Of a stretch of 64,000 nt of DNA, positions 49,492 through 61,790 are shown one piece after another; position 1 is the stretch's first letter; every line of letters starts with the position of its first letter. The stretch comes from Gordionus sp. m RMFG-2023 (Eukaryota > Nematomorpha > Gordioida > Chordodea > Parachordodidae). Below the pieces are notes generated by a model that was not told where the DNA came from, made no database searches, and worked only from the letters and a program-made list of their open reading frames with translations. The translations under genes were made by a program, and so were the position numbers. Where the stretch lies: assembly GCF_954871325.1 (NCBI RefSeq), contig NC_088775.1, positions 39,905,561-39,969,560 on the forward strand. Direction: 5' to 3'.

Positions 49492-50553
49492 ATGAAATCT
49501 CTAAAAAAGTTATTTTTTAAAAACATTTTTTAATTTTTTAATTATAGCTATTTAAACCTACAATCTCCGCGAACATATTGCTTAAAATCTAGATGTAATA
49601 TACCACTTTCAAAACCATTACCATATTTACCAAATATTAAATATTTTAATGAAAATTCTCAACTATCAAATGAAACAAAAATAACTAAATTAAGTAATGG
49701 GTTAACTGTTGCTACCGAAAACAGATTTGGACATTTTTGTACAGTTGGAGGTAATTATATATTACCATTTAAAGTATTACTTTTATGTAGTTGTAATTGA
49801 CTCAGGTTCAAGATATGAGGTTGCTTATCCTAGTGGTATTAATCATTTTTTAGAAAAACTCTCATTTAATGTTATTACATTATTACATATTATATAAACA
49901 TGTATTTTAGTCCACAAATTCATACAAAGATAAAGATCATATACTTAGAGAATTTGAAAAACAGTGTGGCATATTTGATTGCCAATCATCTCGGTAAATT
50001 AATTTTTAATTTACAGTTTATATGTTTTTTTTGAGATGTATGCACTATTTTAAAGTTATAATTTATATAATAATGTAAAACGTTATAATTATGTTTAAAA
50101 TTTTAGACAAATATACCATGTTAAAATTAAATTTATACATAAATTAAACTTTTTAAAAATGACTTACAAAATTTAAATGCTTGTAAAGTTATTTATATAT
50201 TTTATAATAGAATTAAATTCATATTTTTTTTGAATTAGAGATACATTGATATATGCGGCTTCAGCAGAAATCAAAGGACTTGAAAAAGTATTTGACATAA
50301 TATCTGAAATTGTCTTGCAACCAAATTTTACAGAGGATGAGGTTCACTTTAATTATTCCTGAATTCAAATTTTAAATAAATTTTATTTTTAATTCTTAGA
50401 ATAATAGTATATTTTATTATTTTATATAAAATTATTAAACTTTTTTGAATTATATTGAAGTTTAAAATGGCCAGAAAGACAATATCATTTGAGCTAGAGG
50501 ATTTAAATATGAAACCAGACCAGGAACCTTTGTTGATGGAAATGATTCATGCA
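49492..50553 (+). CDS. PMPCA: Mitochondrial processing peptidase alpha subunit, exons 1-6
   Basis: Alpha subunit of the matrix peptidase that removes targeting presequences; it binds substrate, and the beta subunit holds the zinc. Exons: 49492-49508, 49548-49750, 49791-49870, 49911-49993, 50239-50341, 50461-50553, with continuous phase over 193 codons. Introns 1-3 are 39, 40 and 40 bases, introns 4-5 are 245 and 119. The N-terminus ([19 protein letters not shown]) is basic and almost free of acidic residues, as in a mitochondrial presequence. Then come [70 protein letters not shown] and [25 protein letters not shown] replaces the HFLEH zinc site of the beta subunit, which identifies the alpha chain. 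Codons are AT-rich. Confidence 0.93.
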
Positions 50554-51016
50554 GTATTATATCAATTATATATATTTTATATAATTACATCCCATTTTCA
50601 TAAATATATTATCTTTTGAATAACATTGAGCATTTTAGAACCATGCCAATTTATGACTTTTCCCATATACCCAGGCAGCTCTCTAAAAAATTGACCTATT
50701 TTATAATAGCTTGTGAGTATAGCAAAATAATGTCTAAAATAGAGTAATTTGAAGATTGACAAAAAATCAGAGAAGTTGAGGCAAGTATTTATTTTTTTTC
50801 TTAAAAGAAACTACAAGTTTAAGGTGATAGTTTTTAATGGTGTTAAAGTTGTTCTTCAAGAACAACTAGTTACATTAAAAGCTACCTTGTTCAAAACCTA
50901 ACTAGTTACCTTAGTTGAAAAATAAGTTATAGTTACTCAAGTCTAATAGTTACTTTATGATTACCATAATTTTTTCTAAAGATGATGTTAATTATATAAT
51001 TTACTTAATGTACTAA
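50554..51016. other. PMPCA intron 6, 5' part
   Basis: AT-rich. Includes a short stretch of repeated AACTAGTTAC-like motifs near 50860-50960. No element ends were seen. Confidence 0.4.
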
Positions 51017-51450
51017 GGGTTATTCCATGGCAAATTGATCAAAAAACAGTATTTTTTATGGGACCCCTTGGGATTTGAATATTTTATATATAAATTAAGG
51101 CACATAGAGCTGTAGACCAGGCTTAAAATTATTAACTAAAAATATGGACCAAATAAAAAAAAATCTAGACCAAACCTAAATTTTTTTAAAAATTATATTA
51201 ATTAATCAGTTCCTTCAAAATGTTGAAAAGTCATATAATAAAGCTTTGGATATTCATTTACTGCTCATATTTTTAATTTCCATTTAAAACAATTTGCAAA
51301 ATACAGCCAAAATTTATCAAAATTACAATATTTTAAGATAATCAAGCCTGGCTAAAAAATAAAAATACATGCTGGGCCAAATTTATTTAGAAAAATCCTA
51401 GACTAGACTTAAATACAAATATTTTTAAAAATCTCTGACAATGCTTAAAT
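51017..51450. mobile_element. Solo end of the long-TIR transposon family, followed by dispersed repeat
   Basis: GGGTTATTCCATGGCAAAT at 51017 matches the termini at 52782 and 59441; the base pair before it (AA) also matches 59439-59440. No opposite end was found before 52782. From about 51110 the sequence (GACCAGGCTTAAAATTATT, CTGCTCATATTTTTAAT, AAAATACAGCC) is a diverged partner of 36865-37015. Confidence 0.5.
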
Positions 51451-52709
51451 AAGGTTGTTTTTTTCAAATCTGGACCTGAAATTTTACCTTTAGGTCTCTG
51501 GCATATATATCTAAAGCAGTGTTTATATTTTAGAATCCCAGCTCTTATATTTTTGGAGATATCAAGGACCAAATAAATTACTTATTTAACACTTATTAAT
51601 TTCTATTCAATTAAAAATTTACTGAAAATTAAATAACATTTTTAATTAGAGGTCTGCGCCCGGCCAAGAGGGAACATATAATTGCTTTGGGCCAGGCTGG
51701 GCAAAATATTTTTTTTCTATATATATTTGAATTCTGATATTTCATAGAGGTGATGCCCCATAAAGTATAGTGCTTTTTTTTATTCACCCCCCCCCCCCCC
51801 AATATTATGAATAGTTGTTTATGATGTTCAACATATATTTTGTTATATGCTTTGTATTTAGAAAAAAAAAATTTTTCATTCCCTTTTTGATTAACACTTT
51901 TCCTTTTTTGATTGATATACTTTCTTTCATGATCGGACCTTTCCTTTTATAATTGATACTTTTCCTTTTTTGGATGGGAAACCCTGTAAACTAAGAAAAT
52001 ATTTTCTTAATATGATTAAAACTTCACATAAATGATATTAATTGCTGAATATTAATCTAGTAATATGAAATGGGGATGAATATATTTTGAAATGTTTATT
52101 TTTTAAGGGAAGTTTTAGTCAATAAATTAATTGATGATAAGGTGTTTTTAAACTCGCTTGACAAGAGGGAAGCTTCAATATGTTACTTCAGCTATCATGT
52201 CAAAATTAATATAACCTTTTTATGTAATTAATAATTATAATGAAGGCCTGCAGGACCCTTTAACTCCACTGGTGGCAATCATAATTAAAATAATTTCATA
52301 ACCCGTGAAAATGTCTTTATATTTCTTTCCTATTTGTTTGATTGGATATCACAATTAAAAAATGGATTTTTAAAAAAAATAATAAAACTTTTAATAAAAA
52401 TCAGAATGCTGAAAATATTTACTGTACATTTTCATATCCATATTTTGTAATGAATAGATAAACATTATAAAAATTATCAAAGTTATTGTTGAATATTTAA
52501 ATTTATTACACTTGTGAGATATATTATGACTTACTTGTGGCCATTAGTCCCGGTTTTGATGGGACTTCCCTGATTTAAACGTCCATTCCTGCTACCTTTT
52601 AGAATTATATCATTTGTCCCATCCAATTATTGATAAAATATTTTGAATTAAATATCATGTTTTAGTTCTATTACTCCATTTATTTTTACTAATGCTTTAA
52701 TCATTTCTT
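51451..52709. other. PMPCA intron 6: AT-rich, scattered element ends
   Basis: TTAGAGGTCTGCGCCCGGCC at about 51646 looks like one hAT terminus; a similar inverted sequence (GGCCTGGCTGTGCGACC) lies far away at about 59323-59340. A C run occurs at 51787-51800. No gene seen. Confidence 0.4.
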
Positions 52710-52781
52710 AAGTGAACGCGTTCACTTTCAAGTTCACCATCGCAAAAAGTAACGCGTTCAGTTCGTTCAAAATTTATGAAT
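52710..52781. mobile_element. End fragment of hAT family A
   Basis: GTGAACGCGTTCAC, AAGTTCACC and AACGCGTTCAGTTCG match the subterminal repeats of 7789-9194 and 43934-45402. It directly adjoins the long-TIR element, which probably inserted into it. Confidence 0.55.
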
Positions 52782-55241
52782 GGGTAATTCCATGACAAAT
52801 CGACCAGCGATTCGGCCGACCATCTCAAAAATGAATGAAACTTGGTGGCATTTTAGTTATTTATGTTGTAAATGTTAATAAAATCAAAATTTTAGAGTGC
52901 TAGCTCAATCAGATTCAAAGATATATGCCTTCAAAGTCGAAAATCGCGAAGTGCATGATTTCATTAAATCTTGTAGAGTTACAAATTATATATCATTTTA
53001 TAGCCCTTAAAATTTTACGTTGGAAAATATAAATAAAAAATTTCAAGTTCACTAAAAATGTTTATTACTTTTACTTTTATATTAAACTATTTAATAAAAA
53101 ATCTTGATAAGCATTTTTTTTTTTTTAATTTTATTTAAATTTTTATTATTTTTATAAATAAAAAAATGTAATATAGATGGCGTTATATTAAAGATTTTTT
53201 ATAATATATAATATTTAATAAAAATATGAATAGTATTGTGATTAAAATTAAAAAATCAATTGATTATAAGCAAGAATGATGTCCTGGGGCGATATGTAAG
53301 CAGGCAGCCCATACAGATATGATTTTGTAAGGACGCTATATTGTAAAATAAACATATTTTAAAATTTTATACACAAACAATATAAAAATAAATACCTCTT
53401 GTTTTAATCTTATCCCATTTTGTGCTTATTAATAGATTTCTTGAGACGATAATTTGTAGGCACGTCCTGTCACTATAATAGGATCTACTATTGTTATTAT
53501 TTGATTAATGGGTAACCATATCTTTTCCCTAATTGTTGGGCAAAAGAAGGATGGTGATGGTCCATGGGGCTGTAAAAAGGAAATATATATATCTCCTCAG
53601 TAATTTCATTCTTTTTTAGTAATGTGGCTAACCACCAAAAATCGTCATAAACACATGTTACGAATCCTTTAATATCGGCAAAAGACAAATTATCGGCATT
53701 TGAGATATTGTCAATTTGAAAGTCCTCTGCATATGAATATATTTTTGATTTAAATTTACTTAAACTCAAAGGAAATACAGCATGTATTTCCCGAGTTCTT
53801 GGAATGGGACGAGCTAAATTGAATCTTTCTCATAGTTTAATCTCTTGTAAATTGTATTGTTCGTTGGTTATATATGTAAAATTTACTATTGGCATGTTTT
53901 GCAAATTGATATAAATCAACTGTCGTAAATTGTGTCCAGAACTGATGCGCTGCTTAAACATGTTGCTACTCTTTTTAATGTTCCGCCAAGGCCGTCACAT
54001 GGACCTTTTCCATGGGATGTAGCAGAAAAATGCCATTCAGCTGAGACACCAAAATCTGATTCATGATAACACAGATTTATAAAAAATTTCTGTTTTTATA
54101 TTGTTCCACTGATCCGTCAGAGCAGTAATATATTTTGTTTGGCTTTTTGCTGAATTGATTTATCAAAAATTTTATCATTTTAGTCTGTATAAATGTACTG
54201 CAATAACATTATGTTGAAGTGTCTCTGATATTACCATATAATTAAGGTTTTCTATATTGCCATTATTATAATATGCTATCATAGGATGGATAGTGGCTTG
54301 ATTTTTATTCCAGTGGAATCCTTGAACAGCGTCTTGGATTATAAATGCATAATTTTCAGAGAAATCACAAATTATCATAAATTCTTGGTTGTAAAAAATG
54401 TTTAAGTTTTGAAATATATGATGATTGATTAGTAACGATGATAGGAATAAGAAAATAAAATGAGCTGATATGATCGTTATTTTCAAATAGTAACGATAGT
54501 AGATCCACATGTACAAATTATGGCCTTAGGAATTTCTATTAATAAGCGCAAAATTATAATAGTTTGAATATAAAATTTTAAAATATGTTTATTTTACAAT
54601 ATAGCGTCCTAATAAAATCATATTTGTATGGGCTGCCTGCCCAGGACATCATTCTTGGTTATACTCAATTGATTTTTTAATTTTAATCACAATACTATTC
54701 ATATTTTTATTAAAAATTATATATTATAAAAAATCTTTAATATAACGCCATCTATATCACATTTTTTTATTTATAATAATAATAAAAATTCAAATAAAAT
54801 AAAAAAACAAAAATGGCTATAGAGATTTTTTATTAAATCGTTTAATATAAAGGTAATAAACATTTTTAGTGAATATTAACACCCCAAAAAAATCCCTTCC
54901 TATCAATGTTAATTTTATATTTTTGTCGGAAAAAGAAAACATTTGTAATTTTTTAATTTTTTTTATATTTTCCAAAATAAAATTTTAAGGGCTATAAAAT
55001 GATATATAATTTGTAACTCTATCTTAAATATTTTTAAAAATAACAAGATTTAATGAAATCACGCACTTCGCGATTTTTGACTTTAAAGACGTATATCTTA
55101 GGATCTGGTTGAGCTAGCACTCTAAAGTTTTGATTTTATTAACATTTACAACATAAATAATTAACATGCCAAGTTTCATTCATTTTTGAGATGGTCGACC
55201 AAAAACCTCTTTTGGTAAGTCGATTTGACGTGGAATCACTC
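52782..55241 (-). mobile_element. Long-TIR DNA transposon, copy 1, decayed
   Basis: The inverted ends GGGTAATTCCATGACAAAT and the complement of ATTTGACGTGGAATCACTC open terminal inverted repeats of about 560-640 bp. Matching inner landmarks are AAATCGCGAAGTGC (left) with GCACTTCGCGATTTT (right), and GCTAGCACTC-type strings. Between them lie minus-strand remains of the transposase-like gene. It is older or more decayed than copy 2. No clear target duplication was found. Confidence 0.8.
53430..54516 (-). pseudogene. Transposase-like protein of the long-TIR element, copy 1
   Basis: Minus-strand blocks in order: DFSENYAFIIQDAVQGFHW and NQATIHPMIAYYNNG (about 54370-54220), ISETLQHNVIAVHLY (about 54190-54240), a weak central block, then FKSKIYSYAEDF and IKGFVTCVYDDFWWLA (about 53760-53620). 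The tail is a conserved GPSPSF-like block and GRAYKLSSQEI (about 53560-53430). They match copy 2 block by block. The N-terminal domain of copy 2 is absent, and frames are interrupted, so this is a truncated pseudogene. Confidence 0.75.
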
Positions 55242-55884
55242 TAAAAAAAATTTTCAATATAATTTAATATAAATAAATACCATATATGTTTTAATACAAT
55301 ATATTAGCCATTTTTGAAATTAATATTTTTAAGTGAATTATATATTGTTCAACTATTATGAAAACCCTTTAATAAAAACTTAAAAATAATAGCGAAACTT
55401 CAAATAATCACACTAAAAATAAATTTATAATAAGATGTTTATTATTATATATCTATACATATATATCTATTATCTAACTCTTTTTTATATTAAAAATAAA
55501 AATATTTGAATACAAAAATTAATTTTATTTCATATTAACATATTTTAAATACATATATTAAAAAATATTAAGTCCAATATAAAAAAAATATATATGTACA
55601 AAATATTAAAACTTATATAAAAAATATTAAAATTTAAATATAAAAAAAATATATTATTTTTATCCACATTTAAATCTATAGATATCAAACGTTCAATTTG
55701 TCGCACTATAAAGGAATATATAAATCCTTGCTTGGCCGTGACGCTCATTAATTATTAAAAACAATACCATTGATGCACAAAATTATTTTAAGCAAATAAA
55801 TTTATTTAGAATTTTTTAAAATTTTATAGATACTGCTCTGACTTTTAATGAATAAATTATAAGTTTATTGTAAAGAATTTTTTT
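55242..55884. other. PMPCA intron 6: very AT-rich spacer
   Basis: Long A/T runs and TATA-rich stretches. Open frames here are chance products of the composition. Nothing recognised. Confidence 0.5.
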
Positions 55885-56140
55885 TTAATAAATGCTTGCT
55901 TTAAAGGAGATTAGTTCGAAAGAACAATAAAAATAGGGGGATTGAGATTTTTTTATTATCTTGTTTACATATTTTGTGCTCTCATAATAAGTGTTCGAGA
56001 ACCATGGCGAACCCTGTATCATATGATAAAAATTATATCTATATCTAGATACATTTTTAATCGATGTATTTGTATCCATTTTTAGACAAGGTATCTATAT
56101 CTAGATCCATTTAAAAAGTATCTTATAACAACTCTGTAAT
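55885..56140. mobile_element. Right-end relic of hAT family B
   Basis: Repeated GTATCTATATCTAGATCC-like motifs followed by AAAAAGTATCTTATAACAA and CTCTG match the right end of the element at 38106-39540. No transposase part remains here. Confidence 0.55.
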
Positions 56141-56144
56141 TTAA

Positions 56145-56722
56145 TAATCAAATATAAATATCTAAAATAAAATATAATAGGTTATATTATTTAAAATAAT
56201 AAATATTACAATCAAATATCTCTTTAAATTAGAACTTGAAGATTTTGAAACTGATATACCTTTTTGGCACATTTTACATTTGAAGGATAGAATTAGTTTA
56301 TTAAAGATAGATATGATGTTACTTAAAGTATTTATTATATTTGGCCCATGATAATGTTAATATATCTGATACTGAATTTTCAGAATTAGATGATGATAAT
56401 AAAATAAAAACATACATGCTTACCCTAATCTATAAATAATATTCAAATTATTAAACTAATCTATTGAACAGAAATAGTGACTGGTTAAAAAAATTCAAAT
56501 GTAAAGGAAACATAAATAGTAACCCTTTTTCTTAAAAAATTTAAATAATATTTTTTGTTTTCAATTGAATAAAAATAATATTTTCTAAAATTGAAAGAAC
56601 GTAAAAAACGAATGCGTTCGTCAGAAAAAAAATGGAACGCGTTCACCTTTAAAGTTCATAAATAATAAAAGGTATGCCAGTCATTATTCGTTCAATTTGA
56701 ACGAGTTTGTTTACAGCATTAA
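56145..56722 (-). mobile_element. Truncated hAT family A, third copy
   Basis: Matches the right part of 7789-9194: the stretch GAACTTGAAGATTTTGAAAC, then an acidic N-terminal piece (complement of GAATTAGATGATGATAATAA), GAACGCGTTC motifs and the terminus TTTGTTTACAGCATTA at 56722. The left end and C-terminal coding part are missing. Confidence 0.65.
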
Positions 56723-56799
56723 TTTTTACAAATAGTCAAATTTTATAAAATATATTATTATTTTTAACCTTATAAATATGTAACCCTATTTTATTCTAG

Positions 56800-56935
56800 G
56801 CCGCCTATAGAGACAACACGCTTGGCCTTCCGAAATTGTGCCCGAAGGAAAATATCCCTATAATAGATCGTAAGCTACTATACACCTACATGAGGGATCA
56901 TTTTATACCTGAGCGCATCGTTATAGCCGGAGTCG
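56800..56935 (+). CDS. PMPCA: Mitochondrial processing peptidase alpha subunit, exon 7
   Basis: The acceptor TTCTAG precedes GCCGCCTATAG. The exon reads AAYRDNTLGLPKLCP, ENIPIIDRKLLYTYMRDHF, PERIVIAGV and ends in phase 1 at GTAAAT. It continues exon 6 (EMIHA) without a gap in the family alignment (human: MIHEAAYRENTVGL). It lies 6.2 kb from exon 6 across an intron carrying a long-TIR transposon and hAT pieces. Codons are clearly richer in G and C than in exons 1-6. Confidence 0.95.
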
Positions 56936-58426
56936 GTAAATTTTTTTCTTTGATTGCTTCAGTAAAATTTACTAGATTTGGTATTATAAAATTCGTAAAT
57001 TGACCATTTCCTTATCTTATCTCTCCAGAAATATCTCGTTCGATATTTTCCATTTTAATCAATAACAGTGGCCAATACACAAAAAAATATATTTAAAAAT
57101 TTTTTTATATTAAAATATTTACAAACCATATTAAAAAAATGAGATATTAAAATTTTTAAAAATATGAAAAGTGCATAGAACCATGGATTGATTTCTTACG
57201 ATTGTTAATCATGCAATAAACTCTTTGAAACCTATCTTTTTTTGTTCTATCGAAGGACATCCTACAAGGTCCCCTTATAGGCTTTCGCTAACTTTATGCC
57301 TGTCTAATATTGATCCCTCGTGTCTTGATTTTAATTTTTTAACCTTTATCCCCCCATCTATAATCGTGCTAACAATAGAAGTTTTGACGTGGTATCTCGT
57401 TTAAGTACACATCGCAAAGTCATGGAAATCCACGGTGTGATAAGAGAGAGATAATTGGACAAAGAGGAAAGATCGTTTTCGATATGTCAAACATAAAGAA
57501 TTTATAAACGTGTTTTTTAAAAAAAATTTGCTAAATAAGGAGATTGATATATTATTTTATTTTTTAAATAAATTTTTGACCCTTCATTTAAAAATAATTA
57601 AAACTCCTCTCTTCATGTCATGAGCCGAGGGAGGAGTGTTATACATATTATATTAAAATGTGTTCTTTTCCTATGTCGAATTTATTTTTGCTTTTATTAT
57701 AATCTCGTCCTATTATTATATATTCTTTTTTTATTAACCTATAAAATCTTTTATAGATCTGTTCGTAATGCATTTCAGATGGCTTCTGCTATTTGGAAAA
57801 CTATTTATAAGCGCTAATAAAAGTGCAAACTGGGTTTTTTTCGGAAAATCTCAATTAGGTCGCACTATAATACCATTTCTTTTTTTTATATCTAAAAATT
57901 TAATATAAAGAAAATCATATATATTTTAAATCATTTTTTTAGTTGTAATTTGAAAAATCGAAAATTTGCGATTTTCATTGGCACTCTACTTATCATATGC
58001 CTGAATTATTAATTGAACAAACTTAGCTGCACAGGAGGATAAAAGAAATCAGTACTCAAATGTTTTAAAATCAATTAATGGTACCGAATATATGTGCAAC
58101 AATAGAAAATATGATGCATACATATTAACCCACCGTTCTTCTACTAATTTTTAAGAATATTTTGCTATTACGATAGAAACCATTATTTCCCCCTAAAAGC
58201 CTTTCTTACTCTGAAAGCCCGATAATACACGAAATTTAAAAATAATATGTTTAATTATTGTATTTAATTAATTGAGTATACTGATGCTTTATTTCAGGCA
58301 AAAAAAATAATTTATAGGAATCTTATAAACTAAAAGAGAATAAAAAAATTGACAAAGTAACTATTGTTAATTGTTTCCAATGCCACCTGATTATTAGATT
58401 GAGTTAATTCAATGATCATAGATTTG
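56936..58426. other. PMPCA intron 7, 5' part
   Basis: Mixed composition with no recognisable element. Open frames (for example 57620-57817) have no family signature. GC-richer islands near 57245-57300 and 57390-57480 drew attention but gave no clear frame. Confidence 0.4.
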
Positions 58427-58552
58427 AGACTTTTCCAAAGCTTGCACTTAAGCCTTTGGCGTATTCGGCAATAGGCGTTCTCACAGAATCGGTCTTAAGC
58501 ACAGATGGTAAATCGCCACCACGAGGAAGCTTATTCAACTCGACCCCTTAAT
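58427..58552 (-). other. Possible unrecognised exon inside PMPCA intron 7
   Basis: A GC-richer island reads on the minus strand GVELNKLPRGGDLPSVLKTD then SVRTPIAEYAKGLSASFGK. It is preceded by an acceptor-like ATTAAG and followed by AAAAGTCTCA, a weak donor. The composition resembles the GC-rich exons of PMPCA, not the AT-rich surroundings. I do not recognise the protein. It could be an exon of a nested gene, a gene fragment or chance. Confidence 0.35.
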
Positions 58553-59440
58553 TTTTATTAAGAAGAGTTTAATATAATTATTTATCATTTTATATTTCAT
58601 TATACCTTTGTTTTTTATTATAATTCGTTTTATTTTATTTAAACTTTTTATTCTAGGAAAAATACATTTTTAAAATAAAATTCTTTACCTATTGGTTTAA
58701 AGAAAATTAACTTAATCATATAAATATACGTGCCATATTGAAATATAGAATCCACAGGATTTCGGAATCTCGACTTTTAAATCATTTACTGAGGGCAATT
58801 TTTAAATTTGAATAATCTGATTTGACCGGAAATGTATTCGAGCATAGGGTACACTGTTAATTTTTGTCAAACTAACTACATAATTTAAATTATATAATAC
58901 ACACAAGTTCATGCCGAAAATTGTGAAATTTATTCAGTGGATTGCTTTACACATGCTTAATCATCGGATTTTTTTTTAAATTTAAGGAATTGATACCAGT
59001 AATTGATATAAGGCGAGAGGTCTCGAATTATACTATAAATATATTACTACACTACTTGAATATAAAAGGTTTACATTTGTTTGTTTGAGAGCTAAGTTAA
59101 CATGGAAAATTTTTATCATCCATATATATAAATAAGAAGTATGGTGTGTATGGAAAAGATGTCAGCCCTTAACGGCTGATGGAAATTTTGGCTGGAAAAA
59201 TACATTTTGTACAAGTTTTCTTATTTTTTTTAAGAAAACGACATAGATTTTGCATTATTATTAGCTTAAAAACATTTTCAAAATTTTGGCCCAGCTCATA
59301 AAATATTTTATTTTTTGGTTCACAGGCCTGGCTGTGCGACCTCTAACATGAAACACTATTTTTCTCTTCAATGCCTTTAAGATTTTAACATTATAATAAA
59401 TAATTCATATCAACATATTAATCTTTATCTATGTTAGTAA
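58553..59440. other. PMPCA intron 7, middle part
   Basis: AT-rich without genes. A hAT-like terminus (GGCCTGGCTGTGCGACCTC) lies at about 59323-59342, apparently alone. Confidence 0.4.
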
Positions 59441-60023
59441 GGGTCATTCCATGTCAAATTAATCACTTTTCGGCCGACCCCTTTCGATTTCGATAAAAAA
59501 TCGTAGGCTGGTTATATATGTTCCCATTAGATCACAAACAAAATTTTAGCCCGCAACTATATTAGCGGTAAAGGTCCAAAAAACGTCTTTTTTTGCTTTT
59601 TACTGATGTTAAATAATTAGTTTTTAATTTAAAACCAAATATGATTAAATACTGAATCTAATATCAATAGCTAAGTTAATAATTGATAATTATGGCAAAA
59701 AAATCAAAATTAATTTTTTTTAAAATATGGGTCATCTTATGGTCAGTTGAAAATTTGAAACTAATATTTCGAAATTAATATGATCTCCAATTTTTAATTT
59801 TTTTACGAAATATTATCCGTTTACTATTTTTTTAATAATTCTTTAACAATTAGCATGGCTGGATATTTATTTTAAAAAATATTGCCATTTTTATACTTAA
59901 TAAAAATAGATGGCGCTATATATAATAGTTTTATAATGTTAAAATTCGTTTTTTTTTGTTGAATAAAAATATTTTAATTTATATATATCATATAAATTAA
60001 TTAAATCTTACTTCATCTAAAGG

Positions 60024-61790
60024 AATACAAAGCCTGGCTAGCTTGTGAGATTTCTTCAGGAGATAATATATATGTTCGACCGATGGGAGTAGAAGGATTG
60101 ACCAGCGAAAGAATATGAGATTTAGGTAACACTAAAATATCATCTTTCATGGGAAATTTAAATGAGGCTGAAGGTCCACAAGGATGTAAAAATCAGATTT
60201 TTACTTCTTCATTTGTATCATATATTTATCGATTATATATCCTAACCACCATTTATCATCATATACACATGTTACATATCCATTAATATTTTTAAATATA
60301 ATTTTTTCATTTAAAAACGAAACTTGTTTTATATTATATTTTTTAGAATTTGAATATATTTTGGTTTTTAGTCTATTTTGATCAATGGGAATAACCCCGT
60401 GAATTTTTAGGGTCCCATGTATGGGCAGCGCAGAATTAAATCTTTTACGAAGGGCTAATTCCCCTTCGATATATTCTTGATTGGATATATATTCAAATTG
60501 AATTCCATTAACATTTTCTTTAGCATAATTATATAATTCTAATGGGGTTAGGATTTGATTTTTATTTGGCCTTTGAAGACTAGCTCTGGCAACTAATCTT
60601 TTGACAGTTCCTCCGATACCGTCACATGCATTTTTGCCGTGAGCAGTGGCAAAGAAATGCCATGCGGCAGGAATATTAAAATCGTATTTATGAAGGCATA
60701 TGTTCAGATTTTTGCGATTCTTGTATTGAGACTCGGCTCCATCTGAAAAATATATTATTTTTTCTGGTTTAGAATTAAATTTGGCTGTTAAGAAATTAAT
60801 AAATTTTTTTTGGTAAAGGTGGACTGCACTAGTATTATGGTTTAATGATTCGGATATAATAGCAAAATTTATATTTTTTAAATGTTCTACAGATTTATAA
60901 TATGCTACAAATGGATGTATAGTGGCCTGCACGTTGTTCCAATGAAATCCCTGAACTTCATTTTGTAAAATGAAGGAATAATTTTCAGAATAATCTAGAA
61001 TTGTTAAAAATTCCCCATCTTTTAAATTTTCTTTGGAATTCTTCAAAAATAAACTTTGTTGTGTAGCTATAACGAGTGACGCAGTAAAATTTGAACTTTT
61101 TCTAATAAATAATCGATGAAATCATCAACATACTTTATAATAGTTTCAAGATTTGTTCTATTCACCGTTATCCATTGTTTAAACGTGACATATTCTATAC
61201 GATTTCTCTGAAACAATTGGTATAATTGTTCCTTAAGAGATTCTATACCAGGGCATTGATCACAATTTGTTAAATAACATTTTGGCTGAGATGGATTACA
61301 AATAATTTGCGCCAAAAGATAGTTGTAAGAATTTATACAGTAATCTTCTGCTGTAATTTCAGTTATTACATTTGTCATTAATTTCACATTCTGATGAATA
61401 GCGCAGACACAAACAGTGTGTGTGCCACTAGCTCCAACTAAAATACAGTTTTTTGGTCTAAGTTCGGCAAATTTAGAGAATCCAATTGATATATTTGGGT
61501 ATTCTTCCTTAAACATCTTGAATATTTCTTTAAGATTATTTTTTTGAACTGGTTCTTTCTCGCCTTTAACAGATACACAATCTTTTATTCCAGGCATGAG
61601 TCGGCTTATTTCATCAGAACTATAAAAATCCTTGACGAGTTTAAATGTTTTTTCGTTTAGTGTCTTTCCTGCCTTATGTTTTGAAAATGAAAGAATTCCA
61701 CTTTCTTTTACCACCATTTTAGATTTTCTTGCTATGTATGATGTTACGTTGAATTCCTTTTGAATTTTATTTACACTCTATCTCTGAGGC
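60024..61790 (-). pseudogene. Transposase-like protein of unrecognised superfamily, two frameshifts
   Basis: About 590 codons in three consecutive frames. N-terminal part (61790-61067): EFNVTSYIARKSK, FYSSDEISRLMPGIKDCV, ISIGFSKFAELRPKNCILVG and a Cys/His block (THTVCVCAIHQNVKL, KCYLTNCDQCPG), perhaps zinc-binding. Core part (61046-60201): LTILDYSENYSF, VQGFHWNNVQATIHP, ISESLNHNTSAVHLYQKKF, IIYFSDGAESQYKNRKNLN, WHFFATAHGKNACDGIGGTV, then INGYVTCVYDDKWWLG. The tail (60200-60024) has LHPCGPSASFKFP and TPIGRTYILSPEEI. Asp in LDYSENY, Asp in FSDGAES and Asp in NACDGIGG are candidate DDD catalytic residues (inference). Frame changes near 61070 and 60195 make this copy inactive. Related uncharacterised proteins occur widely in invertebrates, as far as I remember. 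Confidence 0.75.

Noticed and set aside
47421-50553. Idea that the compact AT-rich block is a contaminant or misjoined contig piece
   Set aside because: Both genes continue in correct phase and order into the GC-richer exons on each side, which an accidental join would not produce. Kept only as a composition finding.
51646-59342. A single 7.7-kb hAT element with ends at 51646 and 59342
   Set aside because: The ends are only partly similar, host exon 7 lies between them and no target duplication was found. They are more likely unrelated solo ends.
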